Part shown: piece after piece, positions 1 through 8,088 of the stretch
Layout: each line of letters begins with the position of its first letter
How positions within the stretch are numbered: position 1 is the stretch's first letter
DNA from: Rubrivivax sp.
GTDB lineage: Bacteria > Pseudomonadota > Gammaproteobacteria > Burkholderiales > Burkholderiaceae_C
Assembly: GCA_020248945.1 (NCBI GenBank)
Contig: JADCGQ010000038.1
Span: forward strand, 1 to 48,026
DNA length: 48,026 nucleotides
Direction of reading: 5' to 3'
Program-made: the position numbers and the translations under genes
The notes under the pieces: model-generated
What the model was told of the DNA's origin: nothing
What the model saw: only the letters and a program-made list of their open reading frames with translations
Database searches by the model: none

Positions 1-1142
1 ACCGACGGCGGGGTGGTGCTGCTCAGGCAGGTTGACAAACGGCTGGGTCTGAGCCGTGCGGCTGCACGTGCGGTGGGCGATTCGCGGCGTGCCGCCAGCG
101 TCGAGCACGGCATGCGGGAGCTGCTGGCGCAGCGCATCTACGGGCTGTGCTGTGGCTGGCAGGACGTGACCGACCACCACACTTGCGGCATGACCTGGTC
201 TGGCAGACAGCCGTGGGCCGGGACCGCAGCCTGGGCAGCGCCCCTACGCTGAGCAGGCTGGAGAACGCGGCTGGCGCGCGCCAAGCCTGGGCGTTGCACG
301 GCGTACTGTTGGACCAGTTCGTGGCCAGCCGCAAGGCGGCGCCGGCAGAGTTGGTGCTGGACGTGGACGCCACGCACGTGCCGCTGCACGGGCAGCAGGA
401 GCGAGCGCACTTCAACGCGCACTACGACAACCACTGCTACCTGCCGCTGTACGTGTTCTGTGGCCAGGACATGCTCGCGTTCGTGCTGCGCCCGAGCTGG
501 CGTGACCCGGCCAGCATCGTCAGCGCGGTGCTCAAGCTGCTGGCGCGACGCCTGCGACAAGCGTGGCCGAGGGTGCGGCTGGTCGTGCGCGGCGACAGCG
601 GCTTCAGCCGAGCGAAGGTGCTGCGCCGCTTGGAAGCCTGGGGCATCGACTACGTGCTGGGCGTGCAGAAGAACCCGGTGCTGGAGTGGAACTGCGCACT
701 GGCCGCGCGTGCCGTGGCCGAGCGTCATGCCGCCAACGGCGCCAAGGAGCGCCTGATCGGCGAGTTCAGCTCCAGCCTGAGCGGCGACGCCAGCGAGCTG
801 TACGAGCGGCTGTGCTGCGCCCGCGGCGAGGCCGAGAACCGCATCAAGGAGGCGCAGCTGGATCTGTTCGGCCGCCGCGCCAGTTGCCACCGCTGCGCGG
901 CCAACCAGATGCGGCGGCTGCTGGCGGCCCTGGCCTACACGCTCATGATCAACCTCAGGCGGCTGGCCTTGGTGGGCACCGAACTGCAGCAAGCCTGCAC
1001 GGTCACGATCCGCACGCGGCTGCTCAAGATCGGCGCCGCGGTGCTGCGCAACACGCGCCGCGTGAGGCGGATGCTGGCCAGCCAGCATCCGCTGCGCCAG
1101 GTGTTCGAAGTGGCCGCCGCGCGACTGGCTCCCGTCCCGTAG
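1..1142 (+). pseudogene. IS1380-family transposase, 5'-truncated by window edge and frameshifted
   Basis: DDE transposase of the IS1380 family. Reading begins in frame 1 at base 1 with the conserved TDGGVVLLRQVDKRLGLS block, so the true start lies outside the window. At about 181-183 this frame turns into nonsense (stop near 252) while the family sequence continues in frame 3 from TTG at 183 (LRHDLVWQTAVGRDRSLG). One deleted base in the ACN codon for the Thr after DVTDHH explains this. The second frame keeps the likely catalytic blocks: LVLDVDATHV (about 352-381), VVRGDSGFSRAKVL (about 580-625) and ENRIKEAQLDLF (834-869), which fit the D-D-E pattern. It ends at TAG 1140-1142. This copy is probably inactive. 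A sequencing error is the main alternative to a real deletion. Confidence 0.85.
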
Positions 1143-1168
1143 ACGTCCATCCAGTGCCTGGCCCGCGC

Positions 1169-1214
1169 GTTGACCCCAACCAGGCCCGCAGCCCAAGCCG
1201 GGGAAGGGGTCAAC
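1169..1214. repeat. Short inverted repeat GTTGACCCC / GGGGTCAAC
   Basis: GTTGACCCC at 1169-1177 is perfectly complementary to GGGGTCAAC at 1206-1214, a 9-bp stem with a 28-base loop, just after the transposase stop. A third copy of GTTGACCCC lies at 1365-1373, outside the proposed IS end. It could be a transcription stop for the transposase, but no T-tract follows. Confidence 0.4.
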
Positions 1215-1322
1215 ATGCCCGCCGGCCGCCCATCACGCACTCAAGCTCGCCGAAGGGCCCCGGCCGCGCCGCTCAGGGCCACGATCCGTGCCTCAGACCC
1301 GCGCCGGAGTCATCCAGTACGT

Positions 1323-1345
1323 CGCTCGTGAAAGATCCAGGCTAG
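1323..1345 (+). repeat. Likely right terminal inverted repeat of the IS1380-like element
   Basis: The reverse complement of these 23 bases matches 47888-47910 at 20 positions. Both begin CTAGCC and end GAGCG when read inward. The position about 180-200 bp beyond the transposase stop suits an IS end. Bases 1346-1469 to its right hold no gene that I can see. Confidence 0.55.
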
Positions 1346-1469
1346 GGGTAGCGGCTAGAACTGCGTTGACCCCTGCTCCTGGCCTTCATAGGATGCGACA
1401 GCCCGGCTGACTTGCCACTTGTGCGCCAGCGCAGGTGGATCGCTCGGCAACCACTCACCAGGAGCGACC

Positions 1470-2330
1470 GTGCTGAACATCAAGAACCACCTGCTCGAGG
1501 GTGACAAGGTCACCCAGCGCAACACGCCCAACCGCGGCGGCAAGTTCGCGCCGCAGTACCTGGTCTTCCACTACACCGCCGGCAGCTCGGCCAAGAGCTC
1601 GGCCGACTGGCTCTGCAACCCGGCGGCCAAGGCGTCGGCGCACCTCGTGCTGGGGCGCGAGGGCGAGATCATCCAGCTCGCCCCGCTCAACGTCGTCACC
1701 TGGCACGCCGGCATCAGCCACTGGGCCGGCCTCACGGGCATGAACAACCATTCCATCGGCATCGAGATGGACAACGCGGGCGTGCTCAAGAACCTGGGCG
1801 ACCGCTACGAGTCCGCCTTCGGCAAGGTCTACCCGCGCAACGAGGTCGTGCTGGCGCGGCACCGTCACGGCACCACCGAACAAGCCTGGCACGCCTACAC
1901 CGAGGCGCAGATCAGCCGCGCCTTCGAACTGGCCGAGTTGCTGTTCTCGCACTACGGCCTGAAGGAAGTGCTCGGGCACGAAGACATCGCCCGCGGCCGC
2001 AAGAGCGATCCCGGCCCCGCCTTCCCGCTGGGCTCGGTGGCCTCCCGCGTGGCCGGGCGCATGGAAGACGACTTCCCGCGCTACACCGTCATTGCGGCCT
2101 CGCTCAACATCCGCAGCGGCCCCGACGCCGCGGCCGCGACGGTGGCCCCGGCCCTCAAGCGCGGCACCGAGGTGGCGCTGCTCGAAGCCGGCGAACGCTG
2201 GAGCCGCGTCGAGGTGGTGGGCAAGGGCGACATCGAAGGCTGGGTCTTCAACGCCCATCTGCAGGCCGTGCCGGTGGCGCCTCCGCCGTCGGCGCGCAGT
2301 CGGAGCAAGGCGCGCAGCAAGGGGCGCTGA
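1470..2330 (+). CDS. N-acetylmuramoyl-L-alanine amidase (Amidase_2) with C-terminal SH3 domain
   Basis: Predicted zinc amidase of 286 aa that cleaves the bond between N-acetylmuramic acid and L-alanine in peptidoglycan. The Amidase_2 fold covers about residues 25-195. Likely zinc ligands are His in YLVFHYTAGSS, His in NNHSIGIEMDNAG or HAG, and the C-terminal HEDIARGRKSDPGPAFP block. A bacterial SH3-like domain follows (about 205-265: SLNIRSGP...GWVFNAHLQ), then a basic Ser/Arg/Lys tail. GTG at 1470 is preferred because AGGAG lies five bases upstream (1460-1464). An in-frame start at 1419 would add 17 unconserved residues. No clear signal peptide is seen, so periplasmic export is uncertain and a cytoplasmic or phage-derived role is possible. 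It stands alone next to the IS end. Confidence 0.85.
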   Translation: MLNIKNHLLEGDKVTQRNTPNRGGKFAPQYLVFHYTAGSSAKSSADWLCNPAAKASAHLVLGREGEIIQLAPLNVVTWHAGISHWAGLTGMNNHSIGIEMDNAGVLKNLGDRYESAFGKVYPRNEVVLARHRHGTTEQAWHAYTEAQISRAFELAELLFSHYGLKEVLGHEDIARGRKSDPGPAFPLGSVASRVAGRMEDDFPRYTVIAASLNIRSGPDAAAATVAPALKRGTEVALLEAGERWSRVEVVGKGDIEGWVFNAHLQAVPVAPPPSARSRSKARSKGR

Positions 2331-2353
2331 ACGCCCGCGCGGCGTCTGGCGCC

Positions 2354-2368
2354 CCCCGGTTCTCGGGG
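2354..2368 (+). terminator. Weak hairpin after the amidase gene
   Basis: CCCCG, a five-base loop, and CGGGG form a small GC hairpin 24 bases past the amidase stop. There is no T-tract, so terminator function is only possible. Confidence 0.25.
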
Positions 2369-2496
2369 AGCGGGTGGCGCACGCGCATCGATTACGGGTT
2401 TACGCGAGGGTGTGCCGGCCCAAGGCCATGGGACGCTGGCCGGGAACCGTTGATCCAGGAACATGCCTGGAAGGCGATACACCCGGGAGGAAATCG

Positions 2497-3513
2497 ATGA
2501 TCCGTTCTGCTACCCCGCTGCGCCATCTGCTGGCCGCTGTGACGCTGGCCCTTTGTCTGCCCGCCGCGCAGGCCTCGACGGCCGCCTACGACAAGATGCT
2601 GGCCGATGGCCTCACCGAAGAGGGCATCTTCGCGCGCATCGTCATCCGCGACGACGTCGGCCTCGCTGGCGCCGCCAGCTTTGCCGCCAACCCGGCCTTC
2701 GCCGGCGTAGTGGGCCTGGGCTTCAGCGGCGGCCAGTACTGCAGCGGCGTGCTCATTGCGCCGACCACCGTGTTGTCGGCGCGCCATTGCGGCCCGCTCG
2801 CAGGCGAGTTCGTGCGCTTCGGCACCAGCTACTCGAGCCCGACCTTCAGCTCCAACATCCAATCGGTGTTCTTCCCCGGAGGCGGCACCGACGCGTCGCC
2901 CTTGCTCAACGGCGGCGACCTGGCCATCCTGACGCTGGCGACGGCCGTGCCGAGCAGCATCGCCACGCCCTACCTGTTGTCCGACGCCACCACCACGCTC
3001 ACCGGCTTCACGATAGCCACCGTCGGCTACGGCCAACGGGGCATCGGCAGCACCGGGGCCACTGGCTCCGACGGCATCCGCCGCGGCGGGACGAACGTGC
3101 TCGACCGCTACGGCGCGGCCGTCAACACCAGCTCGACGATCGCCGGCACGTCGAACATCTTCTCCACCGACTTTGACAACCCCTTTGGCACGAGCAACAC
3201 GCTGGGCTGGCTCGGCAGCCAGACCACCGCCACGTCGATCGAGGCCACCACGGCCCGCGGCGACAGCGGCGGCCCGCTGTTCGTCGACAACGCCGGCCAG
3301 TGGACGCTCGTGGGCGTGCTGAGCGGCGGCACCACGAGCAACAGCGTCTACGGCGACATCTCGTGGTGGACGGGCGTGGCACCGTTCCGCGCGCAGATCG
3401 AAGCGGCCGGTGGTGTGTTCACGACGGTAGTGCCCGAGCCGGGCACGTACGGCTTGATGTTGGTGGGGCTGGTTCTCGTCGGCGCGCGGCTTCGCAGCCA
3501 GGCAAAGGCCTGA
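2497..3513 (+). CDS. Trypsin-like S1 serine protease with PEP-CTERM sorting signal
   Basis: Exported serine endopeptidase of 338 aa. The N-terminus (MIRSATPLRHLLAAVTLALCLPAAQAS) has a basic start, a hydrophobic core and an AQA cleavage site near residue 26. The catalytic triad is visible as His in SARHCGP, Asp in NGGDLAILTLA and Ser in ARGDSGGPLFV. The last 30 residues are a PEP-CTERM signal: VPEPGTYGLMLVGLVLVGA, then a basic tail. Exosortase/EpsH systems process such tails for surface or exopolysaccharide delivery, but no exosortase gene is in this window. ATG at 2497 has GGGAGGAAATCG directly upstream; the open frame to the left (from 2092) is a shadow of the amidase gene. It is monocistronic by spacing. 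Its substrate is unknown. Confidence 0.9.
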   Translation: MIRSATPLRHLLAAVTLALCLPAAQASTAAYDKMLADGLTEEGIFARIVIRDDVGLAGAASFAANPAFAGVVGLGFSGGQYCSGVLIAPTTVLSARHCGPLAGEFVRFGTSYSSPTFSSNIQSVFFPGGGTDASPLLNGGDLAILTLATAVPSSIATPYLLSDATTTLTGFTIATVGYGQRGIGSTGATGSDGIRRGGTNVLDRYGAAVNTSSTIAGTSNIFSTDFDNPFGTSNTLGWLGSQTTATSIEATTARGDSGGPLFVDNAGQWTLVGVLSGGTTSNSVYGDISWWTGVAPFRAQIEAAGGVFTTVVPEPGTYGLMLVGLVLVGARLRSQAKA

Positions 3514-3521
3514 CCCGACGA

Positions 3522-3547
3522 GCGCCCGGCGCGCGTCGGCCGGGCGC
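3522..3547 (+). terminator. GC-rich hairpin after the PEP-CTERM protease
   Basis: GCGCCCGG (3522-3529) and CCGGGCGC (3540-3547) form a perfect 8-bp stem with a 10-base loop, nine bases past the protease stop. No T-run follows, so it is either a weak intrinsic terminator or an RNA 3'-end protector. Confidence 0.45.
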
Positions 3548-3602
3548 AGGCTCGCCAGCCCTCGGGCCGCTTGTAGGTCGACTCCCCTGATCCCACAGGG
3601 AG

Positions 3603-3630
3603 TTGACAAACGAACCCAAACGCATACGAT
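3603..3630 (+). promoter_or_regulatory. Sigma70-type promoter of the RHH-PspA-YqiJ-flotillin operon
   Basis: A perfect -35 TTGACA (3603-3608) is followed after 16 bases by TACGAT (3625-3630), which matches four of six -10 bases. Transcription would begin near 3637, just before the chosen ATG at 3648. The TTG of the -35 box is also an in-frame potential start codon, but it cannot serve as start if this promoter is real. Confidence 0.65.
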
Positions 3631-3647
3631 CGCATTCATCCACTTCG

Positions 3648-4169
3648 ATGAGCGAACGCAGCGTGGTTTCGAACAGCCTGACGATGGAGCCGCTGTCGGC
3701 GCGCATCCCGAGCGACCTCTACCTGTGGCTGGCACAGCTCCAGGTCGAGGGCGCCACGACCAACAGCGACAAGCTGCGTGTGTTGCTTGGGCAGCTCAAG
3801 CGCCAGCATGAGGGCGCGGTCGACTACGTCGTCGCGCACGCCTGGGCGCGCGAGCTGACCGGCCGCCTGCGCGACGCCCTCGTGCGCGTCGAGGGCGTCA
3901 GCGGCATGCACAGCGACGTGCTCGCGGCGCTGCTGGAGCACACGACGACCACGCTGGCCCTCGTCATCAGCCAGCTTCCCGCCAACGAGGCCGAGGCAGC
4001 CCGGCTGGAAGACACCTTGGTCAAGCGCAGCTTCGCCCTCTTCGAGGCGCTGATGCGCCAGGCCACCACCACCAGCGCCGCGGCCTACGATCCCGCGGTC
4101 GTCCGCCGGCACATCAGCGGCGTGCTGGAGCTGTCCCGTACCGTGAACCCCCAAACCACTGGAGCCTGA
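3648..4169 (+). CDS. Uncharacterised protein with RHH-like N-terminus, first gene of the PspA/flotillin operon
   Basis: I do not recognise a named family. The protein has 173 aa. Its N-terminal segment MEPLSARIPSDLYLWLAQLQ, followed by a Thr/Asn-Ser-Asp turn and a second helix, resembles a ribbon-helix-helix (Arc/MetJ-like) unit at about residues 13-50. The rest is predicted helical, with an alanine- and leucine-rich body and a TTTT patch (about 90-95), without signal peptide or membrane segment. The start is uncertain: ATG 3648 follows the promoter by about 10 bases, ATG 3684 begins right at the RHH-like part, and neither has a clear Shine-Dalgarno. It ends one base before the PspA-like gene, so the two are co-transcribed. 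It could be an autoregulator or an adaptor for PspA; both are inference. Confidence 0.75.
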   Translation: MSERSVVSNSLTMEPLSARIPSDLYLWLAQLQVEGATTNSDKLRVLLGQLKRQHEGAVDYVVAHAWARELTGRLRDALVRVEGVSGMHSDVLAALLEHTTTTLALVISQLPANEAEAARLEDTLVKRSFALFEALMRQATTTSAAAYDPAVVRRHISGVLELSRTVNPQTTGA

Positions 4170-4170
4170 G

Positions 4171-4857
4171 ATGGCAGACACCCTGAAGACCCGCGTGGGT
4201 CGCGTCATCGCGGGCAGCGTGCATGCGCTGCTCGACAAGATCGAGGACCAGGCCCCCGAGGCCATGATGGAGCAGTCCATCCGCGAGGCCGATTCCGTCA
4301 TCGACGAGGTGCGCCATGAACTCGGGATGCTGAGCGCCAACCGACATCTGTCGCAGCAGCAGCACGCCAGCCTGAACGGCCAGCACTCGAAGCTGGCGGC
4401 CCAGATCGACGAGGCGCTGAACCAGGGCCGGGAAGACCTGATGCGCGCCGCCGTGGCCCGGCAGCTCGACATCGAAGCGCAACTGCCCGTGCTCGAGACG
4501 ACCCTCGGCGAGCAGACCCGCCAGGAGACCGAGCTGCAGGGCTACGTCGCCGCGCTGCTGGCCAAGAAGCGCGAGATGGAAACGGCGCTCACCGAGTTCC
4601 GCAAGAGCCGCGCCGCGGCGGCCGCTGCCACCGGCGGCGGTGGTGGCCTGGCGCCGAACACGGCCGAGCACAAGATGGACAAGGTCACCGGCGCCTTCGA
4701 CCGCCTGTACGAGCGCCAGACCGGCCTGTCGGGCACGGCGCGCGGCACCACGCTGCAGCAGGCGGCGCAGTTGAAGGAGCTCGACGACATGGTCCGCGAC
4801 AACAAGATCGCCGAGCGCCTGGCGCAGCTGAAGGCAGGCAAGGCCGGCAAGCCGTGA
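4171..4857 (+). CDS. PspA/IM30 family protein
   Basis: Protein of 228 aa from the PspA/Vipp1 (ESCRT-III-like) superfamily, which binds stressed inner membrane and stabilises it. It is almost entirely helical and charged: the N-terminal membrane-contact helix (about 1-25), long coiled-coil hairpin (about 30-150), a Gly/Ala linker (AAAAATGGGGG, about 150-162), and a C-terminal helical part ending in Lys/Gly. The segment APEAMMEQSIREADSVIDEV is typical of the family. E. coli PspA is about 222 aa, so the length is normal. It starts one base after the preceding stop with GGAG nearby, and its stop overlaps the next start (GTGA). No pspF, pspB or pspC genes are present, so control differs from the enterobacterial psp system. 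Confidence 0.88.
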   Translation: MADTLKTRVGRVIAGSVHALLDKIEDQAPEAMMEQSIREADSVIDEVRHELGMLSANRHLSQQQHASLNGQHSKLAAQIDEALNQGREDLMRAAVARQLDIEAQLPVLETTLGEQTRQETELQGYVAALLAKKREMETALTEFRKSRAAAAAATGGGGGLAPNTAEHKMDKVTGAFDRLYERQTGLSGTARGTTLQQAAQLKELDDMVRDNKIAERLAQLKAGKAGKP

Positions 4858-5480
4858 GCCTGTTCACCGCGCCTGAGACGCTGCCCTTCGGCGTCGGCTT
4901 CGGTCTCATCGTCGGCATCGCCTTGTTCGAGGGCCTGGGCATGCTGTTGTCGATGAGCCCGAGCAACCTGATCGACGACTGGCTGCCCGACGTCAGCGGC
5001 GACGGCGCGCTCGACCGCGTGCTCGGCTGGCTGCACGTGGGCCGCGTGCCGGCGCTGGTGCTGCTGCTGCTGTTCCTCACGGGCTACGTGTTGTTCGGCT
5101 ACGGCCTGCAGATGGTGTCGCACGGCCTGTTCGGCGGCTACCTGCCGGCGTGGATGGCGGGCCTGCTGGCGGTGCCCTCGGGCATGGCCACCGTGCGCGG
5201 GCTGGGCTCGCTCATCGCGCACATCGTGCCGCGCGACGAGACCAGCGCCGTCAGCGAGCAAAGCCTGGTCGGCCGCGTCGGTGTGGTCACGGCCGGCGCG
5301 GCGCGCCGCGGGCTGGCGGCGCAAGCGCGTGTGCGCGATGCACTGGGTCGCTCGCACTACCTGATGGTCGAGCCCGACATCGACGACGAAGTGTTCGAGG
5401 AAGGCGCCCAGGTGCTCATCGTGCGCAAGGCCGGCGCGTTCTACCGCTGCATCGCCAATCCGCATCCAGGCCTCATGTAG
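4854..5480 (+). CDS. YqiJ-like inner membrane protein with C-terminal OB-fold (NfeD-like)
   Basis: Membrane protein of 208 aa. Three hydrophobic helices are seen: about 7-32 (FGVGFGLIVGIALFEGLGML), 62-86 (ALVLLLLFLTGYVLFGYGLQ) and 95-122. A soluble C-terminal region (about 138-205) fits the OB fold of the YqiJ/NfeD group (LVGRVGVVTAG...GAQVLIVRKAGAFYRC). YqiJ/NfeD-type proteins are encoded next to flotillins and are thought to act with them. The GTG start at 4854 overlaps the stop of the PspA-like gene by four bases, which implies translational coupling. The flotillin gene starts 40 bases downstream. Confidence 0.82.
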   Translation: MSLFTAPETLPFGVGFGLIVGIALFEGLGMLLSMSPSNLIDDWLPDVSGDGALDRVLGWLHVGRVPALVLLLLFLTGYVLFGYGLQMVSHGLFGGYLPAWMAGLLAVPSGMATVRGLGSLIAHIVPRDETSAVSEQSLVGRVGVVTAGAARRGLAAQARVRDALGRSHYLMVEPDIDDEVFEEGAQVLIVRKAGAFYRCIANPHPGLM

Positions 5481-5520
5481 GCCCCGACTTCATGCCAACA
5501 CAACCGAGGGAGATGGGAAA

Positions 5521-7197
5521 GTGGCACAACTGATCGAGATCGTCGTGCTGGTGGGCATCGGCCTGGTGGCCTTGCTGACCGTCGGCATCGTTTTCGCGCG
5601 CCTTTACAAGCGCAGCACCAAGGAGACCGCCTTCGTGCGCACCGGCCTGGGCGGCCAGAAGGTCATCATGGACGGCGGTGCCATCGTGCTGCCGATCTTC
5701 CACGAGCGGGTGCTCGTGAACATGAACACGCTCAAGCTCGAGGTGCTGCGGCGCGAGCGCGAGAGCCTGATCACCAAGGACCGCATGCGCGTCGACGTGA
5801 CCGCGGCGTTCTTCGTGCGCGTCAAGCAGACTGAAGAGGCCGTGAGCATTGCCGCCCAGACGCTGGGCGCGCGCACCATGAGCCCGGACGAGCTGAAGGC
5901 CCTTGTGGAAGACAAGTTCGTCGACTCGCTGCGCGCCACCGCCGCCACGATGACGATCCAGGAGCTGCAGGACAAGCGCCGCGACTTCGTGCAGGCCGTG
6001 CAGAACGCCGTGGCCGAAGACCTCGAGAAGAACGGCCTCGAACTCGAATCGGTGTCGCTGACCAGCCTGGACCAGACCGACAAGCAGTTCTTCAACCCCA
6101 ACAACGCCTTCGACGCCGAGGGCCTGACGCGCCTGACCGAGCAGACCGAGGCGCGGCGCAAGCAACGCAACGACGTCGAGCAGGACACCGAAGTGCAGGT
6201 GCGCACCAAGAACCTCGATGCCACGCGCAAGAAGCTCGAGATCGAGAAGGACCAGGAGTTCGCCTCGCTGTCGCAGAAGCGCGAGGTCGAGGTCACCCGT
6301 GCCGAGCAGGCGGCGCTGATCGCCTCTCAGCAGGCCGAACGCAACCGCGAGGCCGAGGCCGCCAAGATCGAAGCCGAGCGCCAGGTGAGCCAGAAGCGCA
6401 TCGAGGCCGACCGCGAGATCAAGGCCGCCGAGATCGAGAAGAACCTCGTCATCCAGACGCGCGAGATCGAGCTCGAGCGCAAGACCGAAACGCAGCGCGC
6501 CGAGCAGCGCAAGCAGGTCGAGATCGCACGCCAGGAGATGCAGATCGCCATCGCCAACAAGTCGCGCGAGCAAAGTGATGCCGACGCCGCCGCCAATCTG
6601 GCGCGTGCCGAGGCCGTGAAGGCGGAGGAGACCGTGAACACGGCCCGCCAGGTGGCCGTGGCCGAGCGCGACAAGGCCATCCAGCTCATCGAGGCCGCGA
6701 AAGACGCCGAGCAGAACGCCATCGCGGTGAAGGTGGCCGCCTCGGCCGAGAAGGAGGCCGCACTCGACCGCGCCGAGGCCATCACCATCGAGGCCAAGGC
6801 CCGCCAGGCCGCGGCCCTGGCCGAGGCCGAGGGCAAGAAGGCCATCAACGAGGCCCTCAACACGCTGTCGGCAGCCCAGATCGACCTGCAGGTGCGCTCG
6901 CTGCTGCTGCAGCAGTTGCCCGAGATCCTGGAGAAGGCGGTCAAGCCGATGGAGAAGATCGACTCGATCCGGATCGTTCAGGTCAGCGGCATGCCGGGTG
7001 CCGCCAACGCGCCCGGCGCCGGCGGCAGCGGCCCAGGCGGCGCCACCTTTCCGGAACAGGTGATGAACTCGGCGCTGCAGTATCAGCTGGCCAAGCCCAT
7101 CGTCGACGCGGTGATGAAGGACGCGGGACTGTCGAACGAGGGCATCACCGGCGTGGCGCAGGCCTTGTCCGGGATGATGGCCAAGCCGGGAAGCTGA
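5521..7197 (+). CDS. Flotillin-like SPFH protein, YqiK type
   Basis: Membrane-anchored scaffold protein of 558 aa. An N-terminal hydrophobic segment (about 5-27: EIVVLVGIGLVALLTVGIVF) is followed by an SPFH/Band-7 domain (about 30-195). A very long Ala/Glu-rich coiled coil (about 205-450) with the repeated AEA/EAE pattern of flotillins comes next, then a Gly/Pro-rich C-terminal region (about 490-510: GAANAPGAGGSGPGG). The gene uses GTG at 5521 with GGGAGATGGGAAA just upstream. It is the last of four co-oriented genes, after PspA-like and YqiJ-like partners, matching the bacterial yqiJ-yqiK arrangement. The operon is likely for membrane integrity or microdomain organisation; the trigger is unknown. 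Confidence 0.9.
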   Translation: MAQLIEIVVLVGIGLVALLTVGIVFARLYKRSTKETAFVRTGLGGQKVIMDGGAIVLPIFHERVLVNMNTLKLEVLRRERESLITKDRMRVDVTAAFFVRVKQTEEAVSIAAQTLGARTMSPDELKALVEDKFVDSLRATAATMTIQELQDKRRDFVQAVQNAVAEDLEKNGLELESVSLTSLDQTDKQFFNPNNAFDAEGLTRLTEQTEARRKQRNDVEQDTEVQVRTKNLDATRKKLEIEKDQEFASLSQKREVEVTRAEQAALIASQQAERNREAEAAKIEAERQVSQKRIEADREIKAAEIEKNLVIQTREIELERKTETQRAEQRKQVEIARQEMQIAIANKSREQSDADAAANLARAEAVKAEETVNTARQVAVAERDKAIQLIEAAKDAEQNAIAVKVAASAEKEAALDRAEAITIEAKARQAAALAEAEGKKAINEALNTLSAAQIDLQVRSLLLQQLPEILEKAVKPMEKIDSIRIVQVSGMPGAANAPGAGGSGPGGATFPEQVMNSALQYQLAKPIVDAVMKDAGLSNEGITGVAQALSGMMAKPGS

Positions 7198-7225
7198 CGG
7201 CCACCGGCCGCCCGATGCCGCGCGC

Positions 7226-7951
7226 TCAGCGCGCCGCGCGCCGCCGCGCCAGCAGCACGGCCATGCCCGCACCCAGCATCAGCAGGCTCGCCGGCTCGGG
7301 CACCGGGTTGGCGACGAACGACACCGTGACGCCGTCCAGCCACGGCGCCACGGCGCCGCCGAACTCGACGCTGTAGCCGAGCATCGACGAGCCGGCCGGA
7401 TAGGACTCGATCACGGTGTCGGGGTAGACATCCATGTACAGCGTGTAGGCCGTGTTGGCCGCCAGGATGGTGCTGGGCAATGCCGTGGACAGGTCTTCGA
7501 TGGCGATGCCTTGGGTGGTTCGCACGGGCAGATACTGCCCAAAGCCGAAGTCAGGGCCAAACCCGCCGGCGTAGAGCAGACCACGGTAGAAGTTGCGGGC
7601 CGCGTAGGTGGCCGTCGAGCCGCCGCTGACGACCTCCTTGCCGTTGTAGCTGACGACGATGTCGGTCAGTTGCACCGGCGCGGCACCCGTGGTCACCGTG
7701 AAGAAGGCTGCTACCTGGAATGCGAAGTCGTTGGCCGTGCCGCTGAACTGCGCTGTGACATCACCGCGCAGGTTGAAGCTGTACGCGTTGCCTACCACGG
7801 TGTAGGAGTGGCTGACGTTGGATTGATAGGTCCCGGCGGTACCGCCGCTGAAGCCGCCCCCTCCCGACGATGAGTCGCCGGAGATGGTGAGGGTCTGCGC
7901 CGAGGCGGCGCTGGAGACAAGGAGGACGGCAAGGGCGGCAAGGGTCTTCAT
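7226..7951 (-). CDS. PEP-CTERM protein of unknown function
   Basis: Exported protein of 241 aa. The signal peptide is MKTLAALAVLLVSSAASAQ, with cleavage after ASA. The mature part begins with a Ser/Gly-rich stretch (SGDSSSGGGGFSGGT) and is otherwise beta-rich, without cysteines or catalytic motifs that I can recognise. It ends in PVPEPASLLMLGAGMAVLLA plus an arginine-rich tail, a PEP-CTERM signal. ATG at 7951 is supported by ACGGAG seven bases upstream and by the signal peptide; the open frame continuing to 10249 is antisense to polA. It lies 137 bases downstream of polA on the same strand and converges with the flotillin operon, whose stop is only 28 bases away. A structural or matrix role is a guess. 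Confidence 0.85.
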   Translation of the reverse strand: MKTLAALAVLLVSSAASAQTLTISGDSSSGGGGFSGGTAGTYQSNVSHSYTVVGNAYSFNLRGDVTAQFSGTANDFAFQVAAFFTVTTGAAPVQLTDIVVSYNGKEVVSGGSTATYAARNFYRGLLYAGGFGPDFGFGQYLPVRTTQGIAIEDLSTALPSTILAANTAYTLYMDVYPDTVIESYPAGSSMLGYSVEFGGAVAPWLDGVTVSFVANPVPEPASLLMLGAGMAVLLARRRAAR

Positions 7952-8036
7952 GGTCGGCTCCGTGAGGTGGTGCGGACCACAGCGGCGGATGGCGCGGCGC
8001 TGCGCGTGGAGTGTTCTGCCGTCTCCCATCGAACCG

Positions 8037-8053
8037 AAACCCCCGCCGGGGGG
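8037..8053 (-). terminator. Possible polA terminator hairpin
   Basis: On the minus strand a C-run, a short loop and GGGGG are followed by TTT, 36 bases past the polA stop. A weaker GTGCG/CGCAC pair lies between. The stem is only five or six G-C pairs. Confidence 0.35.
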
Positions 8054-8088
8054 AGCCCGGGTGCGTTTTTGCCGCACTCCCCCCCGAA

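Larger units (their letters stand above)
1..1345 (+). mobile_element. Right part of an IS1380-like insertion sequence
   Basis: The element comprises the frameshifted transposase plus about 200 bp of 3' non-coding DNA, ending in a likely terminal repeat at 1323-1345. Its left end is outside the window. The right boundary is inferred from the close match of that repeat to a sequence at 47888-47910. CTAG sits at the outer edge of both repeats and could be the target or part of the terminus. Confidence 0.6.

Noticed and set aside
3603..3647. TTG at 3603 as start of the RHH-like protein
   Set aside because: It coincides with the -35 box of a strong-looking promoter, so it would not be in the mRNA.
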